Below, in pieces: positions 36,445 through 44,826 of a stretch of 64,000 bases of DNA (the stretch's first letter is position 1; each line of letters opens with the position of its first letter). This DNA comes from Spartinivicinus poritis (GTDB lineage Bacteria > Pseudomonadota > Gammaproteobacteria > Pseudomonadales > Zooshikellaceae). Where the stretch lies: NCBI RefSeq assembly GCF_028858535.1, contig NZ_JAPMOU010000024.1, positions 36,788-100,787 of the forward strand, read 5' to 3'. A program made the position numbers and the translations under genes. The notes under the pieces were generated by a model. The model did not search any database. It was not told the DNA's origin and worked only from the letters and a program-made list of their open reading frames with translations.

Positions 36445-37503
36445 CTAGGGTTTACAGTTAGCTTTTGGCGTATTAACTACAGTACTACTGTAGTGAAGCG
36501 TATAGTCATCTCCTACCGTTTGTGTATCCTTTTTCCCTGCATGGCGACCAAGGATATAGGTTTCATGTTTAGGTATATTTGCCATCTCATAAGCTTTAAT
36601 ATCGGTAGAAGCATTACCGTATACACGAACTATGTTAATACCTTCTTGTTGAAGCTTCTTTATATAGGCGGCTTTATATTCGGCATGCCCTTTGAAACTG
36701 GTAAAAATTTCGCCATCTATATTAGTGCGAAGATGCCAGTCAGCTTGCTGCATAGTGTTACGTAACCATACGCGGCTCCCTTTCGTTTGCCAATAAGGAC
36801 GAGCAGTTAGAAATATAAGCTGATAACCTTTATCACGGTAAGCTTGGATAGTTTCTTTAGCATAGTAGAAAGGAGTTGCAGTAGATAAGCCTAAGTAGTC
36901 ACCAATTTGTTCTGCATCGTTTAAAGTAAGGGTGCCATCAATATCAAATAACACAGCTTGGCGGCCAGGACTTCTTACGCTTATGTAACCATCTGCCATA
37001 CTATGGTCGCCATCTACCACCATCCGAATAATGTAGTCGCCAACAGTTTGACCTGGCACTTTTACAGTGACTTTTCCATCTCGATTGGTTTTATATTGAC
37101 CTAAATATTTCCATTTGGTCATGCCTGTACCAAAAATATAAGCATGAATATATTCGTCTTCTAAGTCTTTATGTAAAAACCAATCATAATCAAACTTTCC
37201 TGTTATCCTCACGGCTTCACCCGGGTTAACTAATTCATCATGAACCATATGATAGGGAGTAAACCATTTACTTAGCAGTGAACTACTATGATGGCGAAAC
37301 CCTTGGGATGGTGGTGCGCTAAACTTTGGAGCACGTGACTTGATACCATAATCAGTACAACCATTAAACTTTGATTTAGAATGCTGATGTTGACTTGAAG
37401 TGGTATAAATATTCTGATTTGATGAGTTACTTTCAGCTGCTGAAAGTGATGTTATTCCACAACTTACAATTGATATAAAACACAAGTTGACCAGTGATTT
37501 CAT
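36445..37503 (-). CDS. Secreted LNS2 (lipin/Ned1/Smp2) HAD-domain protein
   Basis: Signal peptide (about 1-22), a His/Ser-rich N-terminal segment, a beta-rich domain (about 85-175), then an LNS2-type HAD phosphatase domain. The DxDxT motif reads FDIDGTLT (Asp187, Asp189), followed by LIFLTARPYWQTKGSRVWL and a later VRVYGNASTDIKAYE. Lipins dephosphorylate phosphatidic acid to diacylglycerol. A periplasmic or secreted bacterial member may act on lipids or other phosphate esters. It is the second eukaryote-type phosphatidate-phosphatase-like protein in the window (see 4307-5443). Confidence 0.8.
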   Translation of the reverse strand: MKSLVNLCFISIVSCGITSLSAAESNSSNQNIYTTSSQHQHSKSKFNGCTDYGIKSRAPKFSAPPSQGFRHHSSSLLSKWFTPYHMVHDELVNPGEAVRITGKFDYDWFLHKDLEDEYIHAYIFGTGMTKWKYLGQYKTNRDGKVTVKVPGQTVGDYIIRMVVDGDHSMADGYISVRSPGRQAVLFDIDGTLTLNDAEQIGDYLGLSTATPFYYAKETIQAYRDKGYQLIFLTARPYWQTKGSRVWLRNTMQQADWHLRTNIDGEIFTSFKGHAEYKAAYIKKLQQEGINIVRVYGNASTDIKAYEMANIPKHETYILGRHAGKKDTQTVGDDYTLHYSSTVVNTPKANCKP

Positions 37504-37707
37504 ATTTTAGTCCAATGAAAATACCCTTCGCTTGGGTTATATTGTCGAGATAACCTTTGCTTTTTAGTGAGTGACTATTTTTTAATAAATTTATTCTTAT
37601 AGTGATTGTACCATTACTAATATTAAAATTTTGTTATTGAGTCGCAACTGTGTTGTGCTGATACTAGATAAAATACCACTACGCGATGGGTATAATTAAG
37701 TGAGAGA

Positions 37708-38574
37708 TTAATTTGTTGAGAAAGGGCTATACCATAGTTTTTTGTCATTAACTGGAATATAGCTGGGGAGAAATGGATTGCTAATTTTAAGTAATTTACG
37801 CTTTTGTAAGTTTAGTGCTTGTAGTGTTGACTTATGATATTTATTAAAGTGATTATCTAAAGAGCCATTTTTAATCATTATCATTAAGCCGGCTTCTAAC
37901 CGTTTAGCCAGTTCAGGTGTGTTTTTACTGGCGAAAAATATAAAAGGGTAGGGGTAAAATAATAGAATTTCTTGCTCAATGGCCATTGATGGGTATTGGT
38001 CTTTTCTTGCTTGGTACTCAGGGATTATTTCATTTAATCCTCTTGAAAAGTAATCAAATCTTTTAGCCGCCAACATCCCGAATAAACCTTCATAAGTTGA
38101 GCCTTCTACTACTTCAATACCATTATGTTGAAAGATGGGGACATCTCCCCAATTTTGGCCTTGGCCTACTGTCAGCAGCTTCAGGTCTGCCAATGTTTTT
38201 ACTTGCGAAAATTTTGGCTGGTTCGCTTTGTGAATCAAAAATACCCGGTATCCAGTCAGCCCTTTAACCAGTGGAACGGGGATCGGAATCATCTGGGTAT
38301 CTAACCCTTCCATTCCTGCGGGGCTCCATAACAGGTTGAGTAGTTTTCCTTCGATTGCTGTCTGGTTCCACCTGGCTGCTGTCATTTCTCCTATCAAAGG
38401 CTCTATTTTATAATCACCAAAACTACTCTTAGTTGTCTCTAGCACTATATCGATTAGTTCGTAGTAGTAGCTGTATCTGGCAGAGTCCTCTTCCTTTTTC
38501 AAGTACTTAACAACGGTTGGTTCTGCCAGTGCATTTAGGGTAAATAGCATTATAGCGAGCGCTATATATTTCAT
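37708..38574 (-). CDS. Orphan periplasmic binding-protein-like protein (paralogue of 23247-24104)
   Basis: 288 residues with signal peptide (MKYIALAIMLFTLNALA). It has the same type II binding fold and block pattern as the gene at 23247-24104: VGQGQNWGDVPIFQHNGIEVV, YPYPFIFFASKN against YPFGRFFYVRKG, then LQALNLQKRKLLKI against FSKANLKQRKHIDI, and a final LWYS. Overall identity by eye is low, so the duplication is old. It lacks transporter genes. Ligand unknown. Confidence 0.72.
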   Translation of the reverse strand: MKYIALAIMLFTLNALAEPTVVKYLKKEEDSARYSYYYELIDIVLETTKSSFGDYKIEPLIGEMTAARWNQTAIEGKLLNLLWSPAGMEGLDTQMIPIPVPLVKGLTGYRVFLIHKANQPKFSQVKTLADLKLLTVGQGQNWGDVPIFQHNGIEVVEGSTYEGLFGMLAAKRFDYFSRGLNEIIPEYQARKDQYPSMAIEQEILLFYPYPFIFFASKNTPELAKRLEAGLMIMIKNGSLDNHFNKYHKSTLQALNLQKRKLLKISNPFLPSYIPVNDKKLWYSPFSTN

Positions 38575-38603
38575 TTAAAAATAATAACCTTTTAACGGCA
38601 GTT

Positions 38604-38710
38604 CTTAAGGGCTCCTCTAATAATAGCTACAATGAAATGGATATCAATAAACCCATCGTTACGACTCTTTTTGTTACTTTTCTATACCTATTATTAGAGG
38701 TGTCCTTAAG
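38604..38710. mobile_element. 107-bp MITE-like element with 23-bp terminal inverted repeats
   Basis: Arms 38604-38626 and 38688-38710 match as inverted repeats at 20 of 23 positions, with the three mismatches together (GCT against ACA). Each end carries CTTAAGG, so a TTAA target duplication is possible. The 61-bp centre has no coding capacity. It lies between two minus-strand genes. Short elements with ends near CCTCTAATAATAG and a 4-bp TTAA duplication would suit mobilisation by an IS5-type transposase, but this is inference. It could otherwise be a very long hairpin terminator for the acyltransferase gene, though no T-run is present. Confidence 0.6.
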
Positions 38711-38719
38711 TTGCCACAG

Positions 38720-39934
38720 TTAATTTTGTTCAGCAAGTTTGCCAGGGTGCTGTTGGGCTGACCTGGTTTTTTTACCATTAAGAATGGTTCCAATAATTGT
38801 GTAACGAACAGCAATTTGATAGGTTATCAAACTGACAATCATTGTCCCTGACACAGCGATGATAAACTCTATCCAGAGATTAATTTTCCAATTACCCATT
38901 AGCACCTGAATAAAATAAACTACTGGTAAATGAATTATGTATACCCAGTATGAGGCATCTGATAAATAGCGAAAAACTTTATGACTGCTATCTAAAAATT
39001 GTTTACCCAGCAATAGTGATAACATTACTAAATAAAAGGATAAGTATGCTTCTATGATAATTCTTATTAGATAGTCCCAGCTAAAATTAATAGTACCAAT
39101 TTTTAGGTCTTGTAATAACTGCTCAAAGCTCAAAGGCTCCATTTTTAGATAAAATATTATAAAGCCTATTAGACAAAATACACTCATTAGTGGAATGTGC
39201 TTTGTTATTCTTTTCAAATAGTCAGAGTGATGAAATAGGTGCCAGCCAAATAAAAAGAATAGCCCATAATACCCCAGTGACCAAATCTCAAAATAAAAAG
39301 AGCTGGGTGCTCTTTGAGGTAAGCCAGCATAGTATAATCCAGGGATAATCAGTATGGGCAAATAAAGTAATGAAGTAGAGGAGCTAAAAACTTTACTACT
39401 TATTTTTGATATCCAAGAAAAATCAGCTCGGCAAACCAAAATAACGATAATACAAAATGCCATTAGATGATAAATAAACCATAGGTGCATAGTTCTAGGT
39501 GGTAGCTCAAAACCGCCTTTTGTTATTAGTGCTACTAATTTTGATAAGTCATGCAGATGGTCACCTGAATAATGGATAATTTCTGTCATCGCTGTAACGA
39601 CAATTGGATAGAATATTATAAAAGGAATAAGTAATCGAATACCGCGATTTTTTGTGAAGCCTAGAACACCTCGTTTTTGAACAAGCATATTGGCAAAAAA
39701 GCCAGAAATAAGAAAAAACAAAGCCATCCTGAATAAGTGGATGAAAGTAAAGATAACATCCATTGTTATCGATTGAGAGTCGTTCTTAATAAACCATGTG
39801 TCATAGAATGTATAACCATAAGGTAGCGATGCATGTAGGACAATACCCAGGAACATGGCAATAGCCCTAACATTATCTAAATAATAGATTCTTTCACTAA
39901 CATCATTTTTAGTTTGTAATCCTTTACTATTCAT
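38720..39934 (-). CDS. Acyltransferase family 3 membrane protein (OpgC-like)
   Basis: Integral membrane acyltransferase, 404 residues with about ten helices. The N-terminal RIYYLDNVRAIAMFLGIVLHAS carries the conserved catalytic-site His and the R of the acyltransferase 3 family, followed by HLFRMALFFLISGFF. Family members transfer acetyl or succinyl groups to periplasmic glucans, O-antigen or other glycans; overall size and pattern recall OpgC/MdoC. The acceptor is unknown. Confidence 0.85.
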   Translation of the reverse strand: MNSKGLQTKNDVSERIYYLDNVRAIAMFLGIVLHASLPYGYTFYDTWFIKNDSQSITMDVIFTFIHLFRMALFFLISGFFANMLVQKRGVLGFTKNRGIRLLIPFIIFYPIVVTAMTEIIHYSGDHLHDLSKLVALITKGGFELPPRTMHLWFIYHLMAFCIIVILVCRADFSWISKISSKVFSSSTSLLYLPILIIPGLYYAGLPQRAPSSFYFEIWSLGYYGLFFLFGWHLFHHSDYLKRITKHIPLMSVFCLIGFIIFYLKMEPLSFEQLLQDLKIGTINFSWDYLIRIIIEAYLSFYLVMLSLLLGKQFLDSSHKVFRYLSDASYWVYIIHLPVVYFIQVLMGNWKINLWIEFIIAVSGTMIVSLITYQIAVRYTIIGTILNGKKTRSAQQHPGKLAEQN

Positions 39935-39973
39935 TATTAGTCCTTATTAGAGCAGATTTGCAATGGATATTGA

Positions 39974-41053
39974 CTACTTATTTTTTCCTAAACGCTCCCA
40001 GGCTTCCTCTTTATTCATATTAAATACAATTTCTAAAGCGGTTTGGCTGGAGGCTCTCAGGTTTAAAACCCCTTTTCTTAGCTCCCAACTGCGGATGGTT
40101 TTGACCGGCTTGCCAAGTAATTTTGCAAACTCTAAATCTGTCAGGTCAAATAATTTTCTTAGTTTTTTAATATGTGATGCTCGAATACCACGAGAGATAT
40201 TGATTATTGGTACTGAAGGCTTTTGTGCTGAGGTTTGAGAGGTTTTCTTAGTCGCTGGTGTTTTTTTAACAGATTTTGCTGGTGTCTTTTTAACTGGTTT
40301 TTTGGCAGCTATGCTTTTCGCAGTTTTTGGTTTAGTCACTTTTTTGACAGGTGAGGGTACTTCATCTAAATCAATACCAAAAATATCAGATAAATCTCCA
40401 GACACTTGTGGTTTTTTCCGAGTACTTTTGGGGATTTTTACCTCAGCATCAATCAAGTCCATATGATCTACCCCCCGGAGCAAAAATAGTAGCTCTGGTG
40501 AATGATCTAATCGAGCACCAATGCCGTATAATACAGCAGCTACATGTTTGCACATGGTTGCCCAGTCTGGACAATCACAATTCAACTTAATGTCATTTGG
40601 TTGCGGGAATAGTCCTGATGTTGGGTCGGTAACCGCTGTCATCACGTTATTTGACAGCTTCCCTTGCAGCAGTTCTAAAATAGAGCCCACTTCACCAGCA
40701 CAAGTTCTTTTAATAGCTTGCCAACGAGTTTGTGAAAGGGGAATAATGCTAATATTAATGTCGTATATATCAGAGCCGCTTACCTTTGCGACTATTTTTC
40801 CTTTTTGAATATCTAGGTGGCAAACCGAGCCATTACGTATATAGGTGCGCCCTCTAGGAAGTCGATTGGAAAAATCGCTGAACTTTTCTAAATGGGTACA
40901 CCAAGCATTACCCCAAAAGGTTTTCGCAATTTTACGCCCTTCTACTTCAATAGGCTGAATATTTTTTCCCTTCTTGCGCAGCTTGTCCATTTGCTTTTTG
41001 GCTTTTGCACGACGCTGAGCAACGGGAACATAGGGAGACCAACCATAAGCCAT
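39974..41053 (-). CDS. SWIM zinc-finger protein with C-terminal HTH
   Basis: 359 residues. The SWIM motif is seen as CDCPDWATMCKHVAAVLY (CxC...CxH) near residue 160. A basic Lys/Pro/Ala/Thr-rich linker of about 70 residues made of imperfect KKTPAK-like repeats follows, and the last 60 residues form a helix-turn-helix (RKLFDLTDLEFAKLLGKPVKTIRSWE). The first part fits the family found beside SNF2 helicases. The gene starts 14 bp after the SNF2 gene and the two are surely one operon. The HTH fusion implies direct DNA contact. Confidence 0.85.
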   Translation of the reverse strand: MAYGWSPYVPVAQRRAKAKKQMDKLRKKGKNIQPIEVEGRKIAKTFWGNAWCTHLEKFSDFSNRLPRGRTYIRNGSVCHLDIQKGKIVAKVSGSDIYDINISIIPLSQTRWQAIKRTCAGEVGSILELLQGKLSNNVMTAVTDPTSGLFPQPNDIKLNCDCPDWATMCKHVAAVLYGIGARLDHSPELLFLLRGVDHMDLIDAEVKIPKSTRKKPQVSGDLSDIFGIDLDEVPSPVKKVTKPKTAKSIAAKKPVKKTPAKSVKKTPATKKTSQTSAQKPSVPIINISRGIRASHIKKLRKLFDLTDLEFAKLLGKPVKTIRSWELRKGVLNLRASSQTALEIVFNMNKEEAWERLGKNK

Positions 41054-41067
41054 ATTAAATAGACCTT

Positions 41068-43743
41068 TTAAACTTGGGTTCTTTCAAGATCAAGGCTGAC
41101 AAGTTCTATCAGCTCACTATCGTTCATTTCAGTTAACATAACTTCAGAGCCACCTTCTAAAATATCATTAGCAAGTGCTGACTTTTCAGCAATGATCGCA
41201 TCAATTTTTTCTTCAATGGTACCTTGGCAAACAAACTTATGTACCAATACATTATTTTTTTGACCAATACGGAAAGCACGGTCAGTGGCTTGATTTTCCA
41301 CCGCAGGGTTCCACCATCGATCAAAATGAATAACATGTGACGCTTCGGTTAAGGTCAAACCTGTCCCCCCAGCTTTTATAGAAAGCACAAAGAAAGGCGG
41401 GCCATCTTCGGCCTGAAATTGTTCGACCATTTCCTGGCGCTTTTTAGCAGAAACGGCGCCATGTAAGACTAAGCCGGGCTGGCCAAAACAGTCACTTAAA
41501 AAGTTGGCTAGGGGCTCACACATTTCACGAAACTGAGTAAACACCAATACTTTTTCTTGTCTTGAGCTAATTTCTTCGCAAATTTCTGCCAGTCGTAAAA
41601 ACTTACCACTTTTCTGTGCTTTATAATCACCATCAGAGATAAACTGGGCTGGATGATTGCAGATTTGTTTAAACCGTAAAATAAAAGAAAGGACTAACCC
41701 TCGACGTTTCATTCCATCGGCACTTCGAAGAGAAGCAGCTAGCTCATTAACAGATTTTTGATATAGGCTGGCTTGTGCTTTAGATAGACCACAGTAGGCG
41801 TAAACTTCGGTTTTGTCTGGTAAATCTGAAATAATACTTTTATCTGTTTTTAAACGCCTTAATATGTAAGGTTGGACTAAATTCCTTAATGGTGCATATT
41901 GCTCAGACACTCGCTTTTCTAGCGACTTGGTAAAGGATTTGAAACGGGTGGCTGTGCCGAGTAAGCCAGGGCAAATAAAGTCGAATAAAGACCACAAATC
42001 AGCAAGCCGGTTTTCTACTGGTGTACCTGTTAAAGCAATTCTGGCGTGGGCTTGTAGCTTTTTAGCTGCTTTGGTTTGTTGGGTACCTGGGTTTTTAATC
42101 GCTTGTGCTTCATCTAACACGACCATATGCCATTGAATATTTTGTAGCCAGAGTTGACGTAGCAACATACCATAAGTGGTAATAATTAAATCAACACCTG
42201 ATAGCTGCTTGGCCTTTGATAGTTCATCCAGCTGTGTCTTGCTGGTTAATGATGGGTGTACAAATAGTGCTTTGAGGGAGGGAGCAAACTTTTCCAGTTC
42301 ACTCTTCCAGTTACCCATCAGTGAAGTCGGCAAGACCAATAATGATGGACGATTGACTTTATTTTTCTTAAGAATTAATAATAAAGAAATAATTTGGATG
42401 GTTTTTCCTAGCCCCATATCATCAGCTAAGCAAGCACCCAGGCCCAATTGGTTTAAATGCCAGAGCCAGTTAACGCCTGTTTCTTGATAAGGGCGTAAGG
42501 TAGCTTTTAAAGCACGTTTGGGCAGTGTTGATTTTAAGGTTTCTGGTTGACGTATTTGTTGTAATATTTTTGATAACTTAGTATCTGCCTCAATAAAAGC
42601 CCATTCGGTAGCATCTTGTTCATCTTTATTAGCTGATAAATCTGATGAAGCACCTGAGAGTAGTCGCATACCTTCGATAAAAGAGATCCCTTCTTCTTCA
42701 TCATGCTTTTCTAATGCTTTCATTTGGGCCATGGCTTGTTCTAGTTTTTCTTTGTCTACCTCTACCCATTGGCCTTTAATAAAAGCTAAACCATCATCAG
42801 CTGCTAACAAGGTATCCCATTCTGCTTGAGTTAGCTTGTTATCACCTAACGCTACTTGAACATTGAAGCGAAGCATCGCATCAGCATTGAAGGTATTATT
42901 TAACCCAGTACTTAAAGTGGCTTTGACTTTTGGTCTAGGCCTCTTTTTCCACCAGTCAGGCAAACGAATAATAATGCCGCTTTCTTCAAACAAAGGAACC
43001 TCTTTCAGAAATTGATAAGCTTCTTGAGGGCTCCAGGCTAAAGGATGATAGACATCACCTGAATCTACCAAGTCTTTTACTAACGCGCTGGACTTGGAAG
43101 CCAAATCGATAGGTGACAATAAGTGAATTAACCGCGCTTTGTTTTTACTGCCTGCATACTCTTCCAAGGCTCTTGCCAGAGGCAGGTGACGGCTTTTCCC
43201 TTGATCATAGGATGGTGAATAGGTTGCCATAAAGGCAAATGGATAGTCAGGATCTGATTTATTTTCGGCTAGGTGAAAGCATACTCGCCCCACTTGGTGC
43301 CAGTGAGGAGCACGTGTTTTTAGTAGTGTAGCCAAGCAATCATAGTGCTGTTCTACTTCGTATGTTAGCCAGTTGTCTAGTTCAACCCATAGTTGTTGTA
43401 ATACTTCAACTGATAGATATTCAGCACCTATCATGGGCGGTGAACTCTGTAAAAAGTGCTCGGCAGTTGTTGTGTCTAATGGCTCAATTGGTGGCAGTGC
43501 TTCGCTATCAGGACTATGGCAACGAGTGCTCATATATTGGCAGGAAAACTCATACCAAAATCGAAAAGTAGGAGGTAGTGAGCTTCCACTCTTTAATGCT
43601 GCCAGGGCAAAAAGCCCTTCACTAGTACGCTTCTCTACAAAGTGCTTGGTAATGTTAGCTAATGCTGGCCCGTTTTTACCAGTATCGTCGCCTGAAAAGT
43701 AACGTATTTTTCCAGAAGGAAGTAAACCAAGAGAGTTGTTCAT
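41068..43743 (-). CDS. SNF2-family DEAD/DEAH-box helicase
   Basis: SNF2/Rad54-like ATPase with an N-terminal SNF2-associated region, then Walker A LADDMGLGKTIQIISLLL, DEAQ box in VVLDEAQAIKNPG, ALTGTPVENRLADLW, and a C-terminal helicase domain (VFTQFREM, SIKAGGTGLTLTEASHV, DRAFRIGQ). The frame can open at TTG 43821, but that would leave only 20 bp to the divergent dgkA. The ATG ending at 43743 starts MNNSLGLLPSGKIRYF, like family N-termini, and is preferred. It is partnered with the SWIM protein downstream. Role: DNA-dependent remodelling or repair, possibly defence; not established. Confidence 0.88.
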   Translation of the reverse strand: MNNSLGLLPSGKIRYFSGDDTGKNGPALANITKHFVEKRTSEGLFALAALKSGSSLPPTFRFWYEFSCQYMSTRCHSPDSEALPPIEPLDTTTAEHFLQSSPPMIGAEYLSVEVLQQLWVELDNWLTYEVEQHYDCLATLLKTRAPHWHQVGRVCFHLAENKSDPDYPFAFMATYSPSYDQGKSRHLPLARALEEYAGSKNKARLIHLLSPIDLASKSSALVKDLVDSGDVYHPLAWSPQEAYQFLKEVPLFEESGIIIRLPDWWKKRPRPKVKATLSTGLNNTFNADAMLRFNVQVALGDNKLTQAEWDTLLAADDGLAFIKGQWVEVDKEKLEQAMAQMKALEKHDEEEGISFIEGMRLLSGASSDLSANKDEQDATEWAFIEADTKLSKILQQIRQPETLKSTLPKRALKATLRPYQETGVNWLWHLNQLGLGACLADDMGLGKTIQIISLLLILKKNKVNRPSLLVLPTSLMGNWKSELEKFAPSLKALFVHPSLTSKTQLDELSKAKQLSGVDLIITTYGMLLRQLWLQNIQWHMVVLDEAQAIKNPGTQQTKAAKKLQAHARIALTGTPVENRLADLWSLFDFICPGLLGTATRFKSFTKSLEKRVSEQYAPLRNLVQPYILRRLKTDKSIISDLPDKTEVYAYCGLSKAQASLYQKSVNELAASLRSADGMKRRGLVLSFILRFKQICNHPAQFISDGDYKAQKSGKFLRLAEICEEISSRQEKVLVFTQFREMCEPLANFLSDCFGQPGLVLHGAVSAKKRQEMVEQFQAEDGPPFFVLSIKAGGTGLTLTEASHVIHFDRWWNPAVENQATDRAFRIGQKNNVLVHKFVCQGTIEEKIDAIIAEKSALANDILEGGSEVMLTEMNDSELIELVSLDLERTQV

Positions 43744-43841
43744 AAAGGGGTGATTGGCTTCTTTCGTAAAAGTCGTAAACTGTCTCCAGAGATACAGATT
43801 TTTTTGCAAACATGCAAGCAAAGACGCAAGGGTAGTACTAA

Positions 43842-44204
43842 ATGAATAGCACTAAGCCAACTGGCATCAACCGGCTGATAAAAGCCACACTTTATTCCTG
43901 GCAAGGGCTAAAAGCAGCCTATCAAAATGAGCAGGCATTCAAGCAAGAGAGCTGGCTGTTATTAGTCCTCACCCCTATCGCCATCTGGCTTGGTGACAAT
44001 GCATTAGAAGTGGCTTTGTTGATTGGTAGTATTCTACTGGTAATGATTGTTGAATTATTGAACTCAGCAATTGAGGCAGTAGTAGACCGTGTTTCAGATG
44101 AACGACACCCGTTGTCAGGTAGAGCGAAGGACATGGGGTCGGCAGCAGTGATGGTAGCCTTGATGTGTGCTGGGTTAGTGTGGTTGGGGGTGTTGCTCAG
44201 TTAG
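43842..44204 (+). CDS. dgkA: Diacylglycerol kinase
   Basis: Small integral membrane DAG kinase of 120 residues and three helices. Characteristic parts are AYQNEQAFKQESWLL and the active-site stretch ELLNSAIEAVVDRVSDERHP. It phosphorylates diacylglycerol from membrane-derived oligosaccharide or lipid A modification back to phosphatidic acid. AAGGGTAG precedes the ATG. It is divergent from the SNF2 gene and followed by strong hairpins. Confidence 0.95.
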   Translation: MNSTKPTGINRLIKATLYSWQGLKAAYQNEQAFKQESWLLLVLTPIAIWLGDNALEVALLIGSILLVMIVELLNSAIEAVVDRVSDERHPLSGRAKDMGSAAVMVALMCAGLVWLGVLLS

Positions 44205-44243
44205 GTGAGGCAGTTGCTAATAAGCTTAGTGTATTCTTCCGCC

Positions 44244-44297
44244 GCTCTTGAGAAGCCATCCATGGCTCATCAAGAGCTAAAGCGACATCCCTGTCGC
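44244..44297. repeat. Two consecutive strong hairpins after dgkA
   Basis: GCTCTTGA (44244-44251) pairs with TCAAGAGC (44270-44277) and encloses AGCCAT-CC-ATGGCT; four bases later GCGACA-TCCC-TGTCGC forms a second hairpin (44282-44297). They lie between convergent dgkA and phage tail-assembly genes. They may terminate both transcripts or mark a junction of the phage segment. Confidence 0.55.
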
Positions 44298-44365
44298 AGC
44301 TACACAATGCCCTATTACCCCATATCCATTGGCTTTGCAGTAGACGATAGTTAAGGGGGGAGCTA

Positions 44366-44824
44366 CTACGCACTAGGAAACGGATAACGTGCTTTAATTT
44401 CTTGAATTTTTTCTGCCCATTGCCGTTTTTTCGCCTCAATATCAACATCATCACGCTTCATATACTGATCAAAAACACATTCAGCTCGGAGGGGATCGGC
44501 TTCAAAAAGATAAGCTTGTCGCCGATTTTCTTTAATGGCTTCTATTTTCTCTTGTAATTTCTCTTGTAATTTCTCTTGTTCGGTTTTAGTTCGCCAGCCA
44601 TTTGAGTCTTTGACTAGTTCATCATTAAAATTGCAAATTAAAGGCTGCCATTCGGCCTCGTGCTGAATAATATGCTTAGTGCCATTCTTATCTATATAGA
44701 ATTCATGATAATTACGGGCATCCACGACCTGTTTTCCATCAAATCGCAAATAATCAATATTGTTAGGAGCTTTACCATTGATTACGCCTGTAACTACGTC
44801 ATAGCAATATACTAACTCAGTCAT
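44366..44824 (-). CDS. Phage tail-fibre assembly-like protein
   Basis: 152 residues directly after the tail-fibre gene (2-bp gap). The C-terminal half is helical and ends KIQEIKARYPFPS, reminiscent of tail-fibre assembly chaperones. A 12-bp tandem repeat (three units around 44548-44583) encodes the KLQEKLQEK helix. Identification rests mainly on context. Confidence 0.55.
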   Translation of the reverse strand: MTELVYCYDVVTGVINGKAPNNIDYLRFDGKQVVDARNYHEFYIDKNGTKHIIQHEAEWQPLICNFNDELVKDSNGWRTKTEQEKLQEKLQEKIEAIKENRRQAYLFEADPLRAECVFDQYMKRDDVDIEAKKRQWAEKIQEIKARYPFPSA

Positions 44825-44826
44825 GT

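Noticed and set aside
44197..44454. 85-codon minus frame downstream of dgkA
   Set aside because: It runs through two strong hairpins and overlaps the tail-assembly-like gene; no supporting similarity.
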